Shown in pieces: positions 28,475 through 43,525 of a stretch of DNA of 64,000 nt. The number at the start of each line of letters is the position of its first letter. The first letter of the stretch is position 1. The notes beneath the pieces are model-generated. The model was given only the letters and a program-made list of their open reading frames with translations, made no database searches and was not told the DNA's origin. The position numbers and the translations under genes were made by a program. The stretch comes from Plumapathes pennacea (taxonomy: Eukaryota; Cnidaria; Anthozoa; Antipatharia; Myriopathidae). The stretch spans positions 601,001 to 665,000 of the forward strand of contig OZ038470.1 in the NCBI GenBank assembly GCA_964036295.1, read 5' to 3'.

Positions 28475-29240
28475 CCACTTGAGAAAAACAGGAACTGCCA
28501 CATGATTGTTTCGCGTTTTAATAAAATTTAAACAACGACGATGGTTTTGTTCAATAACATAAAAGTTGTTTCGGACTTTAAACCAAGAATAACTTTACCT
28601 GGATTTAGATTTTGTCTAAGGAACTATAACCTTTTTTAAAGTGCGTTCGATGTTATAAACTGCATCGGAAAATGGCTTCATACGAGTCTTCCTCTCGCTG
28701 TTTCCAACATGGACTTCTTTGTTGCTTTGTGTTGGTATAGCTTCTGTTAGTTTTTTTTCTCTGTTTGATTATTTCAGCGATTATTTAACCGGAAAATTGC
28801 CCAATCCGCCGTTGTGAAACCGACAAGAACTTTTAACAAACATGAAACCGCTAGGGACGTGAGGTTTTCATTTCGCAGCCGGTAGCGTTTGTAGTTTTTC
28901 TCCCATTGTACTTAAAACACACGACGCGACTTTTGTATAGCTTTTGTTTTGTTCTGTTTGTGTTTCTCGTATAAAGCTTTAGGCTTAACTCAGTTAAAAG
29001 TAATAATTTGACTCAACTAAGAAGACTTCCAACTCCTGGACTGTCAGATGAAACCTGTCGGTTAGAAAATCACTTATCACTTGATTTACTACGCACGGAC
29101 AAAAGTGGAACTAGACAGCACAAAGCAAAAACTAAAACTGCGTCGTCAGGATTATAAAATTTACGAATCCGACAAAACGTATTTTTTGGTTCGTTCTTTT
29201 CGAAAGTGGGACAATTGAAAGCCGCTGGTTTCAAGTTTTG

Positions 29241-29497
29241 TAAAGACTGAGGGTCGATTTTTTAAACAAGGTTTAGACCGCGGTTAAGAAAGTCCTGGTC
29301 TAAAGAAGATTTAAACAACAGCCATGCTTAATGGACAACGGCCAAACGTTGTCTTTGTAAACTGACTCCGATCCATGTTCTAAAAATGCAATTTAACGTT
29401 TTACTAACCCTGTTTTACAGCGTCCGTTTAAACTTTAATTTAGCGATAAACCAGGTCTAAGTTAGACTTTGTTTAAAAAATCGGCCCTGAGTGATTA
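29241..29497. mobile_element. MITE-like element with TCGATTTTTTAAACAA ends
   Basis: Left end TAAAGACTGAGGGTCGATTTTTTAAACAA and the reverse complement of the right end agree over about 25 of 29 positions. The element is about 257 bp and may be bounded by TA. The interior is non-coding. Confidence 0.7.
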
Positions 29498-30910
29498 CAA
29501 GGCAGCTGTCCAATCAGAAACCAGCGCGTTTCACTGCGACGTATTGTACATTAAGTAAAAATCGGTTCAAGATCGGTTCATTCAAGACTCACTGGAGTTA
29601 GAGAATACATCGCTCATTTTTCTTGCGTGTATTGTGCAGGATGTCATTGAGAATTTTGAATAATTTACTTGTGTGTAACGTTTCTGTAGGTTCTTTTTAA
29701 TCTATATACTTCCAACGGATCGTTCAAGAAGAAGAAAAAAAACTTGTAAAAACTTAGGATTCGAATAAATATCTCACAAAAACCGTCTTTCACACACTCT
29801 TCGCCGTCCTTTTCTTTCTCTCAACTCTCTTTTACCTGTTTATTTGGCAGAAGGAACCTTGAACACTGCCTTGTTAAATTTATTTTTCACATGGCCGCGA
29901 CCAGAAAGTTGATAAAAGAAATGACATTTTCGAAAACTACGACTCGTTATTTCGGGGGATTGATTTGTTGAAGATCATAGCGTAAACATGTCAAGCAACA
30001 TTGAAAAGAAGTGCTCAGAAACTAAGTTCTTTTGCTCTCAAGAAACTTTTGCTCTTGATAAAAGATTTCAAGGCTTAATAATTAGTGTCCATGTATTGTC
30101 CCAAGGCGGCGTTCTTTCAGCCCAGTGTAACTCCTTTTCGTAGACAATGTCATATTGTGCGCTGTGGAACATGAATGAACAAAAATCAACATAGGGGCAG
30201 TGATGATCGCCTTCGTTCAATACAAGCGATGTTCTCGCTGCTTCGTTGATTTCCTTCCTCGCTGTGTATCAAGAAAACGGCCAAGAGCTTGTCAAAATCA
30301 AAGTTTGGTGACTTAAAAAGGAAACTTCCACGAACTCACTGATTATGGACATGGAATGTATAAAAGTAACAAAGACAAAAAATAGACATTTTGATACAGT
30401 AAGTTTATTAGAAAAGATATTACGGCCACATTGGATTAACAGTGGCGCCAATTTGTCAGGTAATTAGACCTCAAAAAAACTTCTATAAAATTACGTATTA
30501 CACTTCAATAGCAAATCAGCTTTCTCGTATCAGTTGCTTATGGCAAGTGTTTAGTTTGTTTTAGAAAAATGAAACAGGAAAATATTCTAAAGAAATAAAG
30601 ACGCTCAATGCACAATACAAACTTATTTCCCGGTCAGTTTTTTCGTGTTGGTTTCTGCTCTCCTTTTTGGAGAGCTTAATTTCCGTCTAAAGCTACAAAT
30701 TGGCCTCTGTGCACCCACTCATTCTAATTTAAGTGTTTGTCATCACACAGCCGACCAATATCCTGAATCTTTACAAATGTAAACAAATCCACGTCAAACA
30801 CCCGGTTATGTGTTAACAATGAACTCCGTTCAAAGTCAAGGAAATTGATTAAGTTGGCGAGTTTGTTATACGAGAATCTTTTTTTCTTCGCCTTTTGTTA
30901 AAATGAGGCT

Positions 30911-31027
30911 TATAAATACTCGAGAGAAACTTGGTCCTGGCATCATCCGAAGTCATCCGACAGAAGGAATCTGGTCCGGCACTACATCTCAGCTAAGGAA
31001 CCAAGCTACGTCTTGAGGTTCGTTTAG
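30911..31027 (+). promoter_or_regulatory. TATA box and non-coding first exon of the HLRV-peptide gene
   Basis: TATAAAT at 30911-30917 is followed by about 80 bp lacking an ATG start and then a consensus donor (TTTAG|GTAAGT, GT at 31028). The acceptor TTTTTCCAG at 31384-31392 would join this leader to the coding exon. This is the same leader-intron layout as its relatives. Confidence 0.5.
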
Positions 31028-31059
31028 GTAAGTTGGATTTGAGTAGACGCGAGAAAGAC

Positions 31060-31086
31060 AAAAAAAAAAAAAAAAAAAAAAAAAAA
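31060..31086 (+). repeat. Poly(A) tract
   Basis: About 27 A in the leader intron of the HLRV-peptide gene. Confidence 0.9.
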
Positions 31087-31415
31087 GTCGTATTGGCAGA
31101 AGTTGCTTTAATCACTGTGCTCAAGCTGGCAGTCGTAAAGCACTACTTGCTACAGTGACAACTCGGCCTATTTCGCTTTTCTTCGATTAGAGCTCTGTTC
31201 GATACTTGTGTGAATGTTCATTTTAAGATCTTAGTTTATTCAGCAATGCTATTAACAACTTCAAAAACCTGTCTTCTGACAATGCATTGTAACCGTGCAT
31301 CAACGCGGTGAGCCCTGCCTAAATTGTATGCCCAAGCATCGCGCGTACGGTGTGAATTTGATATGCTGTTTATTGTTTTTCTTTTTTTCCAGCAAGAACT
31401 CAGCCCTTGTGTATA

Positions 31416-31649
31416 ATGTACAGCTCTGGAGTATTACTACCTCTCCTGTTGGCACTCATGTTGTTTATCCACGACTCAAAAGGCCATTTGAGAGTCGGCA
31501 AAAATAAAATAGCTTGGCCAGAACTCCGTCAGCAACCAGACTATTGGAAAAGGGAAAATACGCAAACAAAACTCACAGACGAAACTTCGGAACCACAAGT
31601 TAACGATTCACGAGACAAACGCGAAAATAGTATTGCAGAAGAATGGTAG
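31416..31649 (+). CDS. Small secreted precursor, candidate HLRV-amide neuropeptide
   Basis: This 77-aa protein starts at ATG 31416-31418, 24 bases after the acceptor AG at 31391-31392, and stops at TAG 31647-31649. Residues 1-23 are a signal peptide (core VLLPLLLALMLFI, cleavage likely after SKG). It is followed at once by H24-L-R-V-G-K29, a tetrapeptide with amidation Gly and basic cleavage residue. The rest is hydrophilic, with KR pairs at 45-46 and 68-69 and no cysteine. An AATAAA lies at 31900-31905. It is convergent with the related gene at 32681-32977, about 1 kb away. The shared segment is limited to the residues after the signal peptide, which is how neuropeptide precursors usually diverge. 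The function is inferred, not known. Confidence 0.7.
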   Translation: MYSSGVLLPLLLALMLFIHDSKGHLRVGKNKIAWPELRQQPDYWKRENTQTKLTDETSEPQVNDSRDKRENSIAEEW

Positions 31650-31899
31650 ACGGCAGCATAGATAAGAAATGGACAAACTCAGCCGTATATATACTGACCA
31701 TCAGTATATCAAAATAGAAAGTGTGCGATGCAATTGACGCACTGTTTATACAGGGAAACGTTGTAATCAGTCGATATTCGTCTAAAATTTTCTGTACAGT
31801 TTGTGAATCGAGACTGTGTAGCCTCGACATTTACTCGTCTAAATACGCTGTCTTTAGGCTTACTTGCAACTGCCAATTGACAGCAGCCGCTGACCTCTC

Positions 31900-31905
31900 A
31901 ATAAA
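31900..31905 (+). terminator. Polyadenylation signal of the HLRV-peptide gene
   Basis: AATAAA 251 bp after the stop codon, followed by TG/GT-rich sequence. Confidence 0.6.
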
Positions 31906-32680
31906 TGTTTACTTGTTCATCTCCGTGTTTAATTCTTCCTGGGAGAAAATCTTATTCAGACGAACGCATAATGTGGGGTTCTTTGTCTGTCACTGTCTCT
32001 GTGACAATGCAAGGGCGGAAGAAACTCAGTGCTTATGGATCCGGCCCGATTTTCTTTTTTAAAATCTTGCAAAATGTTGACAAAAGATCAACTGAAAAGC
32101 TTACACTCTCACCGTTAATGCATTGCGCTCCCAGAAACAATCGGCGGCCATTTTCGTATCGTATCGTACGAAAGTGGCGGCTGTCGATTATTTTCGTTTC
32201 TAGTTCTTTTTCATAAACACTCCACTCTGAATACAAACGGATAATCAAACGTCTAAAGCACACTTTATTGCTTGATCGTGCCATAGTAACATTTTCAGAT
32301 AAAGAAAATGCGAAGCGGAAGGATGTTTCTGACAATTTAGGATAGCAAAGCAATGTTCTCGGGCTTGTATCTGACGCTTTGTAATGATAAAGGTAAATAT
32401 TCTCCTTTCAACCTCTAGCCACAGCTGTTAGATACAGTAAGGAGAAAACCGCATAAATCTCATTATACAACAACTTAAAATTGCTTTGAATAGATTGGGA
32501 GAATTTATAATCATTATACATCTAGAAGGTATTAAGTGAATACAACTGATATATTATAAGGGTTTGAGTTTTCATTTGAACGCTTAATCTTGTGACAGTT
32601 TGTTCAATTGGACTTCTCGTAACTGCATGTGAATCATATACATTGTTCTATTATCGAAATTAACTCTCATGTTAAAGGGT

Positions 32681-32977
32681 TTACCGACGACGCCATGCGG
32701 TCTTCATTTTCTTCTCGCTCGGCTCTTGAAGGTTTGCGTTTCTATCCGGCCCTTTGTGATTATCTTCTTGGAAGTTTGATTTGCCGCCATACAAAGAGTT
32801 TTCCCCTGTCCTTGCTTCTCTCTTTCCGGTCCAGAGTGCTGCAATGCCATTTGGTGGCTGTAGGCGCAACCTTTGCTTGGCTATGAAATTTCTCCCGACA
32901 GTTAAATGGCTCCTTGATTGATTGCAGAACAGTACCAGCACACAAAGTAGACACGTGACGGTTCTTGTATTGGCCAT
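32681..32977 (-). CDS. Small secreted precursor, candidate HLTV-amide neuropeptide
   Basis: This 98-aa protein is read from ATG at 32977-32975 to TAA at 32683-32681. A possible acceptor (TATGATTAG) lies just upstream of the ATG, but its pyrimidine tract is weak. Residues 1-23 look like a signal peptide (core CLLCVLVLFC, cleavage near QSRS). Next comes H24-L-T-V-G-R29, aligned with HLRVGK and HFRLGR of the other two precursors. The tail is basic and hydrophilic and ends WRRR. It shares the following N-x-I-A segment with the HLRV gene, so these two are the closer pair. The third position is Thr rather than Arg. Secreted peptide precursor is my inference; no family is recognised. Confidence 0.65.
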   Translation of the reverse strand: MANTRTVTCLLCVLVLFCNQSRSHLTVGRNFIAKQRLRLQPPNGIAALWTGKREARTGENSLYGGKSNFQEDNHKGPDRNANLQEPSEKKMKTAWRRR

Positions 32978-33340
32978 TGCTCAGCTAATCATAAAATACG
33001 AGCAGTGGATCAATAATTTTAAGCGTAAAATTCCGTCTTTGTGCCGCGTCTATTTGCTTTAGCGCCGCTCTTTTGTTTTCAGCTTTTCTAGTCCCATTAT
33101 TCTATTCCGGCCGCTCCCTTGCCTAAATCTATTATTGTAGCTCTTTCTAAGATCATTTTCTATTCGTTTTCGCTTTTTTTAAATAGCTCCCTGAAGTATC
33201 TTCCTGACTTCTTTTTGAAACCATCTACCCCTTTTTTTCTTTTTGTTTTATAGGTTTCTTTCTCCGGCTGTATCTGTTTCTTTGTTTGTATCAATCTGCA
33301 CTTCTCTCTTGGCTCTAAAACTTTTATCAACTCAACTCCC

Positions 33341-33360
33341 AATCTCTCTCTCTCTCTCTC

Positions 33361-33396
<36 letters not shown>

Positions 33397-33428
33397 CTCA
33401 CCGTGCGTATCTCTCTCTCTCTCTCTGT
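33341..33428 (+). repeat. CT and GT microsatellites
   Basis: (TC)n at 33342-33360, (TG)n at 33362-33392 and a second (TC)n at 33410-33426. Confidence 0.9.
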
Positions 33429-35194
33429 GCATTCATCCATATTTTTACCTTCACAAATGTAGATAACTTTATAGTACCCTATGTTCCACAGCTTTTCAGT
33501 TCACTCTGTATGGAAACAATGTATTCTAATTCGCCTTCTTTATCCCGTTATATAGGAAAAATCAACCAATAGACCTTTTGTTATCATCAGATATTAAACG
33601 ATCTTACCGCAAACAAAGCCAGACTTAAATTTCCTTATCCTGAAATCCTAATCCCTTTTTAGCCAGGTGTTGGCGAGACTTTACTAAAGCTTTGTTATTA
33701 ACTAAGCAAACATATCAAATCAAATTGTCGAGAGCTCCCGGAAAACGCTATCGTTATCCATTAAATGTTTGCCGATCGTCAAGCTCGGTGTCAGAATAAA
33801 TTGCGAGCATTTGAGCGTTGCCATTGTCATTTGGCAGAAAACGGTTATATTCACTATTGACGCTGATTTGATGATGTGCAAATCACTCGAACGTTAGGAA
33901 ATTAACTGCAAACAGTTTTTATGACCAGAAGGTATCGCCGACAGCATAGATATTAAATTGCGAAAACTAGAGTCAAAAGCTCCCTGCATGAGCGATTACC
34001 TCCCGTTTAAATCGCCCACCTGGTGGCTCAATCATCCCTGAAATATTTTTTTCTGCTTACTAAAAGTCGGTCCACATCGTATAGCGTGTCGTATGTGATT
34101 TAAAAATCAAAACCACCCAAAACATTTAGCAAAGAGAAAATTCACGTGTTTCTTCTACTACACAACAGAATCAAACCTACAACTGCTCATCATTGCGCGC
34201 CCAGGGTTCATTGCTGAAAGTCTGGGTTATTGAGGCTTCCCGCGAGAGGAAGCGCTGCACAGTGGAGTCCAACCAAGCCAAGTTATTAAACTCAGTATAG
34301 TGTGGGACAAAAGGAATAAAGAATATAGAAACGAATCGAAAATCCCGATAATAATAAGAGATTTTCATTGCGCGAATTATTACTTGCGGATGGCTGGAAA
34401 ACCGCGCCGAATTAGTTCCCGCAAACATTGCCAACCACGTTTAAACGCATATCGCAGTCATAAGCTAAGGCGGGAATAGTTTTGATAGACCACGAGCAGT
34501 CGGCCACTCCTAAAAGCGCCCAAGACGCGTGGGAATGAGGCGAACTTGCCCATGGCTCGCCCCATTTTCCGTGCGATCTTGGAGGGTGAAGGAGTGCTTG
34601 TTCGACGTCTGCGAAAATTATCCCTTTATTTAAGGTTAGTACTTCGTAATATGGAAACCAGTTTTACAGTTGAAAAATACGTTGTTTAATCACTTTTCTA
34701 CTGATGAAGCTGGTTTCAGTTCATCGATTTCGTCAAGCGTCGGTGAATGATTTGTTCACTCGCTCATCGACAGAAATACTCGTTTGAAAACTAAAGAATC
34801 TCTTGGTGGAAATCGGCAATGTCTTATTCGAGTGCAAAATCTTGTAATTCACTCGCCCAGTCAGCAAAAGGCTAGGAATCTGTAAACACAGACATCTAAA
34901 CTGTCACGTGACATGCACGAACTGGACCATTTTATAGATTGCCTGGCTTTGTGAATCACGCGAAAAATCACACTTTGTACAGATGAAAAAAAAAAAAAAA
35001 AAAAAAACGCTTCCGAGAAAATAGGGTTATTTTTCCTCATGTAATTAGTTTATTTACTTATAACTGTCTTAATACATCTTCTACAGAGTTCATTCAATAT
35101 TCAGAGAATATGATACATATATTAAAGACCAATGAGGATATCAGAAAGTACACAATGTTTTTTTTTTATGAAAATGTTCATTTGTCAATTTAGA
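33429..35194. other. Intergenic gap before SRP54, no gene seen
   Basis: AT-rich sequence with a poly(A) run at 34986-35006. TTTATT at 35049-35054 is a polyadenylation signal on the minus strand for SRP54. No exon is supported. Confidence 0.55.
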
Positions 35195-39829
<4,635 letters not shown>

Positions 39830-40972
39830 ATGGCGGACAAAGTTGAAAGATGCGCTGTTTGCGGTGTCCGAAACCCCAACCTGCAGAGATGCTCCAGGTG
39901 TAAAAGAACCTGTTACTGTGGAAGAGAATGTCAGAGATCAGACTGGAAGACTCACAAGCTGAAATGCCAAGCAAAGGAATCTTTGACAACGCCTGGTCTT
40001 TTTCCGTGGCAACATCGAATCTCAAAATCGGCCACAGACCTCCAAGGTCTTGCCAAGTTTATCTGCAGATCTCTCGTGCAGTATAACTTGTGTGTGATTG
40101 ATAAATTACTCGCTGAAGGGAAAGCAGCGGGTGTTTTAGAAGAGGTTAAAACGCTGCGAAGCACTGGGGTCTTCAGACAAGGCCAGTTGAGCGGTGGGCG
40201 AACTGCAAGTGACGGTTCGCAGAAATTTACAGAGCCGAAGATACGAGGAGACGTGATTACATGGCTGGAAGGCAACGAACCGCATCTGGGACAAATAGCA
40301 GAACTGATACGCTATCTGGATGAGCTGGTCACGTGTTGTAGCAGTGAGGGCTTAAGTGATTATCACATTGAAGGCCGTACAAAAGCTATGGTGGCTTTTT
40401 ATCCCGGGAAAGGAACCGGGTACGTTCGACACGTAGACAATCCTGACGGCGACGGGAGATGCTTAACTGTTCTGTACTATCTAAACCAGGGCTGGACCGA
40501 GAGCGATGGCGGAAAGCTAAGGATCTACCAGCAGGATGGTTTTGTTGATATAGAACCTCGCTTAAACAGATTATTGATGTTTTGGTCTGATGAAAGATGC
40601 CCACATGAAGTTTTGCCTTCAAATAGCGGTCGGTATGCCATAACAGTGTGGTATTTTGATTCCAAACAGCGGCGCCAAGCCAAGCTGTTACAACATCACA
40701 ACTTAAATGGTGACCTGGAGGCCGAGGTTCTTTTGAAAGAAGTTGAGACGAAGGCAATTGAGAGGAATTTGGCAAAGCTTAAGCTGGAGACGAAATCGGA
40801 GGAATTGGTGAGAACCATGTTGTCTGAAGCAGATCTTGATGCCTTGTCCACCCTTATTAAGCAGAGTGCAAGCCCATCAGCTGCACTAACAGCCGCTGGT
40901 ATTGCAACAAGTATCCAGGAGGCATTACTAAAAGTCCTTGCACAAAGGGACGTGCAGTCAGGAAGTTCTTAG
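39830..40972 (+). CDS. EGLN1: MYND-domain HIF prolyl 4-hydroxylase (EGLN/PHD type)
   Basis: EGLN enzymes use O2, 2-oxoglutarate and Fe(II) to hydroxylate prolines of HIF-alpha and so mark it for VHL-dependent degradation. This 380-aa protein is encoded by one exon without introns. Residues 8-46 form a MYND zinc finger (C8, C11, C21, C24, C30, C34, H42, C46), as in vertebrate EGLN1. The dioxygenase domain covers about residues 75-280: iron ligands H201-x-D203 (RHVDNPDGDGRC) and H259 (CPHEV), 2-oxoglutarate Arg R268 (GRYAITVWYFD), and the ADIEP-like VDIEPRLNRLL strand. A charged helical tail of about 100 residues follows, longer than in vertebrate EGLN1. The ATG at 39830 begins MADKVERC; an in-frame upstream extension exists but looks like 5' UTR. 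The last 14 codons fall in the first unit of a downstream tandem repeat. Confidence 0.95.
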   Translation: MADKVERCAVCGVRNPNLQRCSRCKRTCYCGRECQRSDWKTHKLKCQAKESLTTPGLFPWQHRISKSATDLQGLAKFICRSLVQYNLCVIDKLLAEGKAAGVLEEVKTLRSTGVFRQGQLSGGRTASDGSQKFTEPKIRGDVITWLEGNEPHLGQIAELIRYLDELVTCCSSEGLSDYHIEGRTKAMVAFYPGKGTGYVRHVDNPDGDGRCLTVLYYLNQGWTESDGGKLRIYQQDGFVDIEPRLNRLLMFWSDERCPHEVLPSNSGRYAITVWYFDSKQRRQAKLLQHHNLNGDLEAEVLLKEVETKAIERNLAKLKLETKSEELVRTMLSEADLDALSTLIKQSASPSAALTAAGIATSIQEALLKVLAQRDVQSGSS

Positions 40973-41385
40973 AAATAATTCCTGGAAACTACATTATTAC
41001 TGAAGCCACCCTTGTACACAAGGACATGCAGTCAGAAAATACTTAGAAATAATTCTTGGAAACTAGTACATACTGAAGGTTCTTGCACAAAGGAATGTGC
41101 AGTTAAAGTTCAAAGGAGTAATTCCTGAAAACTATTACCAAAGGGAGAAAGTTCTTAAGAAGTGATTTCTGGAAACTATTACTGAAGGTCCTTGCACAAA
41201 GAAATATACAGCCAGAAAGTTCCAAGAAGTGATTCCTGGAAACTACTATTGAAGGCCCTTACACAAAGAAACATACAGTCAGAAACTCCTTAGAAGTGAT
41301 TCCTGGAAGCTATTGCTGAAGGTCCTTACACAAAGAAACATGCAGACAGAAAGTTCTTGGAAGAAATTATTGGAAAACTAGGTTC
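40929..41385 (+). repeat. Degenerate tandem array of about 75-bp units copied from the EGLN 3' end
   Basis: About six diverged units contain TCCTTGCACAAAG, a CAG-TCAGAAAGTTCTTAGAA block and ATTCCTGGAAACTA. The first unit includes the last codons and stop codon of EGLN, so the array grew from the end of the gene into the 3' UTR. Confidence 0.8.
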
Positions 41386-41674
41386 ATATCTAAACAAGTA
41401 TCCAGGGGACGATGCACCATTTTGACACCCAGCAGAGTGGCAAATGACATATGCTGGCGAGGATTGTGTGAAAATTTAGGGCACGTTTGTCTGGGCTTAG
41501 TCCAGAATAAGAACTGGTGATGATCCGGGTAGTTTGGCAATGATGCACTGCTTTCGTTAACAAGTAACGTTTGGAGTACAACAACGAGACAGCTGAAAGG
41601 TAAAAATGAGAACGAAATGATGATAGATAACAACGACAAACAAGATAAGGTGAACTGTAGATATCCAGGCTCGC

Positions 41675-41812
41675 GTCCAGGAGCTGTGTACATAACCAGC
41701 CAATCCCACATTTTGTCCACATCCGGGAATGGTGTACGAAATTAGCCAATTCCATAGTTTGTTTAGGTCCGGGAACTCTGTGCAAAACCAGCCAATCCCG
41801 CAATTTGTGATT
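41675..41812 (+). repeat. 46-bp tandem repeat x 3
   Basis: Units start at 41675, 41721 and 41767. Each has TCCGGGAA/TCCAGGAG at the start and AGCCAATCCC or AGCCAATTCC in the middle. Each unit carries a CCAAT box. Confidence 0.8.
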
Positions 41813-43388
41813 ATAAAGAAACGTCTGAATACTGTAGTTGGCTCACCCATGGTGACTCGGCTGCCCCTGGTCCCCCGGACAACTGTTTTCTATATAAACA
41901 GGGCTTTAATTTGTCGGATGGAGAGGAATTGATTGTCACGCGCATACAGGATGTTTGGAGTCTACGGGATTACGTTTCTCTGCACAAACGGAGCCTGCGG
42001 GCATCTGTAACTCACACATGCGCAACTGTTTTGCACGTCCTTCCCATGATCCTCGCAGGGTTGAGCGGCGCTATGACGTGATAATGTTCCGCATTTTCAT
42101 TGGCGGGTTTGTCGTTTGCGCCTGTGACCATTTATGGGTGCAAGAGTTTCGAGATTTTGGCTGGCGATATGGAGAACACAATTAATTCTGGGGGAGAATT
42201 TCTCGTGGTCGGCAAAAAGCGTGAAAAGATCGAAGGAGTATTTTGAGACTGCAATATTTTCAAGTCTGTGCAAGGTGAGTCGGGGTACAAGTCACATCAA
42301 CTTCAGGAATGCGAAGATCTTATTAAGTTTGTTTCAATAGTACAATTCACGGTTCCGATTTTTATTTTTTGTAATATCCAAAGCGACGCTATAAATTTAC
42401 GATTCTGAATGTAACGGATTATCGCATTGCGCAAATATTAAGTTTTCTGTTGCGAGCTTTATTGGAGGTTCACGTTGAAGTAAGATCTGAAATAAGGGCC
42501 AATATTTTATGTTTCCAGATTTCCGGAATAAATTTTTAATCCCCAAAATGCGAGCGTCATTCGAAGTGTGAAACGCTGCTTTTATTTACATTGAACGACG
42601 GTAATTTCTACTGTTATTGGGTTCTTGAACCCCAGGTGGTTGTAAATGTGTTTTTCGAGGAGAAAGAGTATGCAAATTTAGCGGTGTGTACGGGCATTAA
42701 ACGCCGATCTTGTTAACCGATTATATTTAGGGGGATTTTTCTTTGGATGTAAACTATTTTGATCAGTGAACGTGAAGAAGAAAGGAATTCTGCGATCTTA
42801 ATCCTGAATGCAAGAAACTGAGCTAGCGAGAAGCTGGTAGTTTATTAACGAGCCGTACTGTTTTACCAAGCATGAATTAGTTTCTTGTTTAGAAACATCT
42901 AAAAATCGTGCCGAAAGTCAGCCGTTTCTGTTATCAGATTAGATATTAATTTTGGCCTTGTCAAGGCGGTGTGTGCTCAGTGACGAATCAGAAAAGGGAA
43001 AATGAATCTCGCGGCATCTGTCGTAAATCAAGAACAAACCACAAAGACGTCATTATTAGAGAATACCTCGAGGAAAAAGACTAACGCAACGAGGGTTAAG
43101 GTGTTGTTTCATTCGATCGAAACGAGGAACGCGAAGAAAGTGTTGGCATTTAAACAATAGTTCGTTTTAATAGGTATATACTTCAACTCTCTTTGCCTGG
43201 TCAATCTTTTACAAAGGCGCTTTAAATTATTCTCAAAAAGCATCGCGGAAATTATTCCTTTTTCAATAGTAATGAAGCGGGGGAAGTCCATTTCCTTGAA
43301 CGATTTTTAGACCACAAATTCAAGCACTTGAAATGCTAGGAAAAAATCGCCATTTTAGCGCACGAATTCACACTTGAGCCGTTCAGAA

Positions 43389-43525
43389 CACAAATTCTCC
43401 CAACCACTATTGAAGAAAACGAATGAGGGATGTAACGAGAAATGATAGTTCGATCACGGTCGTCTGAACAGCAAGGCATCAACAGTTCGCCATACTATTG
43501 ATATAATTATCTCTGGTGAGAACTA
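43389..43525 (+). repeat. Interspersed repeat copy
   Basis: CAAATTCTCCCAACCACT, GAAGAAAACGAATGAGGGATGTAACGAG and ATTATCTCTGGTGAG follow in the same order as at 26187-26510. Confidence 0.55.

Larger units (their letters stand above)
22760..30900. other. Gene-poor region, about 8 kb, with repeats
   Basis: AT-rich sequence without convincing exons. Open frames of 60-100 codons occur but lack splice context, composition or family resemblance. It holds two inverted-repeat elements (27958-28235 and 29241-29497), a perfect hairpin at 28445-28474, an interspersed repeat copy near 26187 and an isolated AAGATGGCGGC (YY1-like) motif near 27538. Confidence 0.6.

Noticed and set aside
23000-30900. Several 60-100-codon open frames in the gene-poor region
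   Set aside because: They lack signal peptides, splice context and coding composition, and most depend on non-ATG starts.
42134-42340. Small open frame beginning MGARVSRFWLAIW
   Set aside because: No signal peptide, family or in-phase next exon. At most the region is a non-coding leader ending at the donor near 42272.
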